DNA from: JAHBWI01 sp035715525
GTDB lineage: Bacteria; Nitrospirota; Nitrospiria; Nitrospirales; Nitrospiraceae
Assembly (NCBI GenBank): GCA_035715525.1
Contig: DASTLA010000306.1
Location: 1-14,137 of the forward strand
Direction: 5' to 3'
Length of the DNA: 14,137 bases
Every line of letters begins with the position of its first letter. Position 1 is the stretch's first letter. The translations under genes and the position numbers were made by a program. This document shows positions 13,391 through 14,137 of the stretch, piece by piece. Under the pieces are notes generated by a model that worked only from the letters and a program-made list of their open reading frames with translations, searched no databases and was not told where the DNA came from.

Positions 13391-14137
13391 CTACGGATAC
13401 AGTCCACGCTGAAGATGAGCCTGCGCAACCTTATCGATTCCCGACATCAACGCCGCCATCCGCATGGTCGTGCGCTTCTCCAATGAAAACTGAAGGGTGC
13501 GATGGAATGCGCTCGTAATGATATCCTGCAGGCGGTCTTGAATATCCCTGGCCTTCCAAAAGAATCGTTGGACGTCCTGTACCCATTCGAAATACGACAC
13601 GATGACCCCGCCAGCATTCGCAAGAATGTCGGGAATGATGAACACGCCCTTCTCTGCCAGAATCCGGTCCGCTTGCAGCGTTGTGGGGCCGTTGGCACCC
13701 TCCGCGAGAATACGACAGCGCAGGCCAGCGGCGTTACGCTCGGTGATCTGTTCCGAGAGGGCCGCCGGCACCAATACCGTACAATTGAGCTCCAGAAGCT
13801 CCTCATTGGTGATCGGATCGCCGAGCTTGATATCCCGAAGCGGCTCCTTCCTATCACGATAGCGCAGCAGCACTTCGGCAATATTCAGCCCTTTAGGATT
13901 GTACAAACCGCCTGTGACGTCGCTTACCGCCACGATACGCGCGCCGGCTTGTTGGAGAATAAGAGCGGTGTGCGAACCGACGTTTCCGAATCCCTGAATG
14001 GCGACCGTGGCCTTGTCCACCTCCAGCTTGAGATGACGAAGCGCTTCCAACGTAACGTAGGAGACGCCGCGGCCGGTCGCCTCTTCGCGGCCGAGGCTTC
14101 CCCCGATGGAGAGCGGTTTGCCTGTGACCACACCCTG
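13391..14137 (-). CDS. gdhA: Glutamate dehydrogenase (Glu/Leu/Phe/Val dehydrogenase family), 5' partial
   Basis: Glutamate dehydrogenase interconverts glutamate with 2-oxoglutarate and ammonium. The frame is open to the window edge and 248 C-terminal residues are visible, roughly the last 60% of the usual 410-430. It starts in GVVTGKPLSIGGSLGREEATGRGV, the conserved stretch leading into the Rossmann domain. The dinucleotide-binding motif is GFGNVG. The acidic residue at the end of the second strand (AVSDVTGG) favours NAD over NADP. LVPAALSEQIT, AEGANGPTT, PDILANAGGV and SYFEWVQD are all family hallmarks, so it is glutamate rather than leucine or phenylalanine dehydrogenase with fair confidence. 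The stop (TAG) is at 13393-13391. Two small genes follow on the same strand and may be co-transcribed. In a nitrifier it would link ammonium and carbon metabolism; that is inference. Confidence 0.95.
   Translation of the reverse strand, partial: QGVVTGKPLSIGGSLGREEATGRGVSYVTLEALRHLKLEVDKATVAIQGFGNVGSHTALILQQAGARIVAVSDVTGGLYNPKGLNIAEVLLRYRDRKEPLRDIKLGDPITNEELLELNCTVLVPAALSEQITERNAAGLRCRILAEGANGPTTLQADRILAEKGVFIIPDILANAGGVIVSYFEWVQDVQRFFWKARDIQDRLQDIITSAFHRTLQFSLEKRTTMRMAALMSGIDKVAQAHLQRGLYP

Noticed and set aside
1..14137. tRNA, rRNA, CRISPR, insertion sequence, toxin-antitoxin or defence genes
   Set aside because: I looked for cloverleaf-like segments, regular direct repeats, transposase motifs and terminal inverted repeats and found none; the region looks like core chromosome.

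Overview
The window reads as a GC-rich (near 58% by eye), gene-dense bacterial chromosome. No rRNA, tRNA, insertion sequence, prophage or CRISPR array was seen. The gene set fits a Nitrospira-like bacterium (Nitrospirota): an orphan multi-domain PCP_red-type protein beside ihfB, several small conserved unknowns, a lipoprotein globin and an NAD-type glutamate dehydrogenase. This assignment is an inference from gene content and style, not from a marker phylogeny.

Left part (1-6725, all + strand): a compact housekeeping run aroA (5' end outside the window) - cmk - plsC - rpsA - sppA - ihfB - four-repeat PCP_red-like protein. Gaps are mostly under 75 bases and cmk/plsC overlap by four bases. It joins aromatic amino acid, nucleotide and phospholipid synthesis with translation, membrane proteolysis and nucleoid structure. 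The cmk-rpsA-ihfB core is a widely known bacterial arrangement. The rpsA leader has a small hairpin touching the Shine-Dalgarno and a three-codon ORF overlapping the rpsA start.

Middle part (6726-10384): a minus-strand 107-aa unknown and a plus-strand FG-GAP beta-propeller lipoprotein diverge from a 238-base region. That region holds two good sigma70-type promoters and two inverted repeats. Next, a strong promoter at 8731-8759 precedes a chain of overlapping genes: a 67-aa two-helix membrane protein, a small zinc-ribbon protein, a possible 17-aa basic peptide, and a D-alanyl-D-alanine carboxypeptidase.

Right part (10385-14137): a minus-strand exported unknown lies next to a LysR-type regulator. 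The regulator diverges from a membrane-anchored group I truncated haemoglobin. The shared intergenic region carries an ATAG-N7-CTAT LysR-type box and several further CTAT elements, so the regulator probably controls the globin and itself. Last, on the minus strand, come the C-terminal two thirds of glutamate dehydrogenase (start beyond the window), an internally duplicated small membrane protein and a 96-aa unknown; the latter two overlap by ATGA.

No clearly new multi-gene system is demonstrated. The best leads are the orphan PCP_red repeat protein, the LysR/globin regulatory region, the rpsA leader and the overlapping small-gene chain before the carboxypeptidase.
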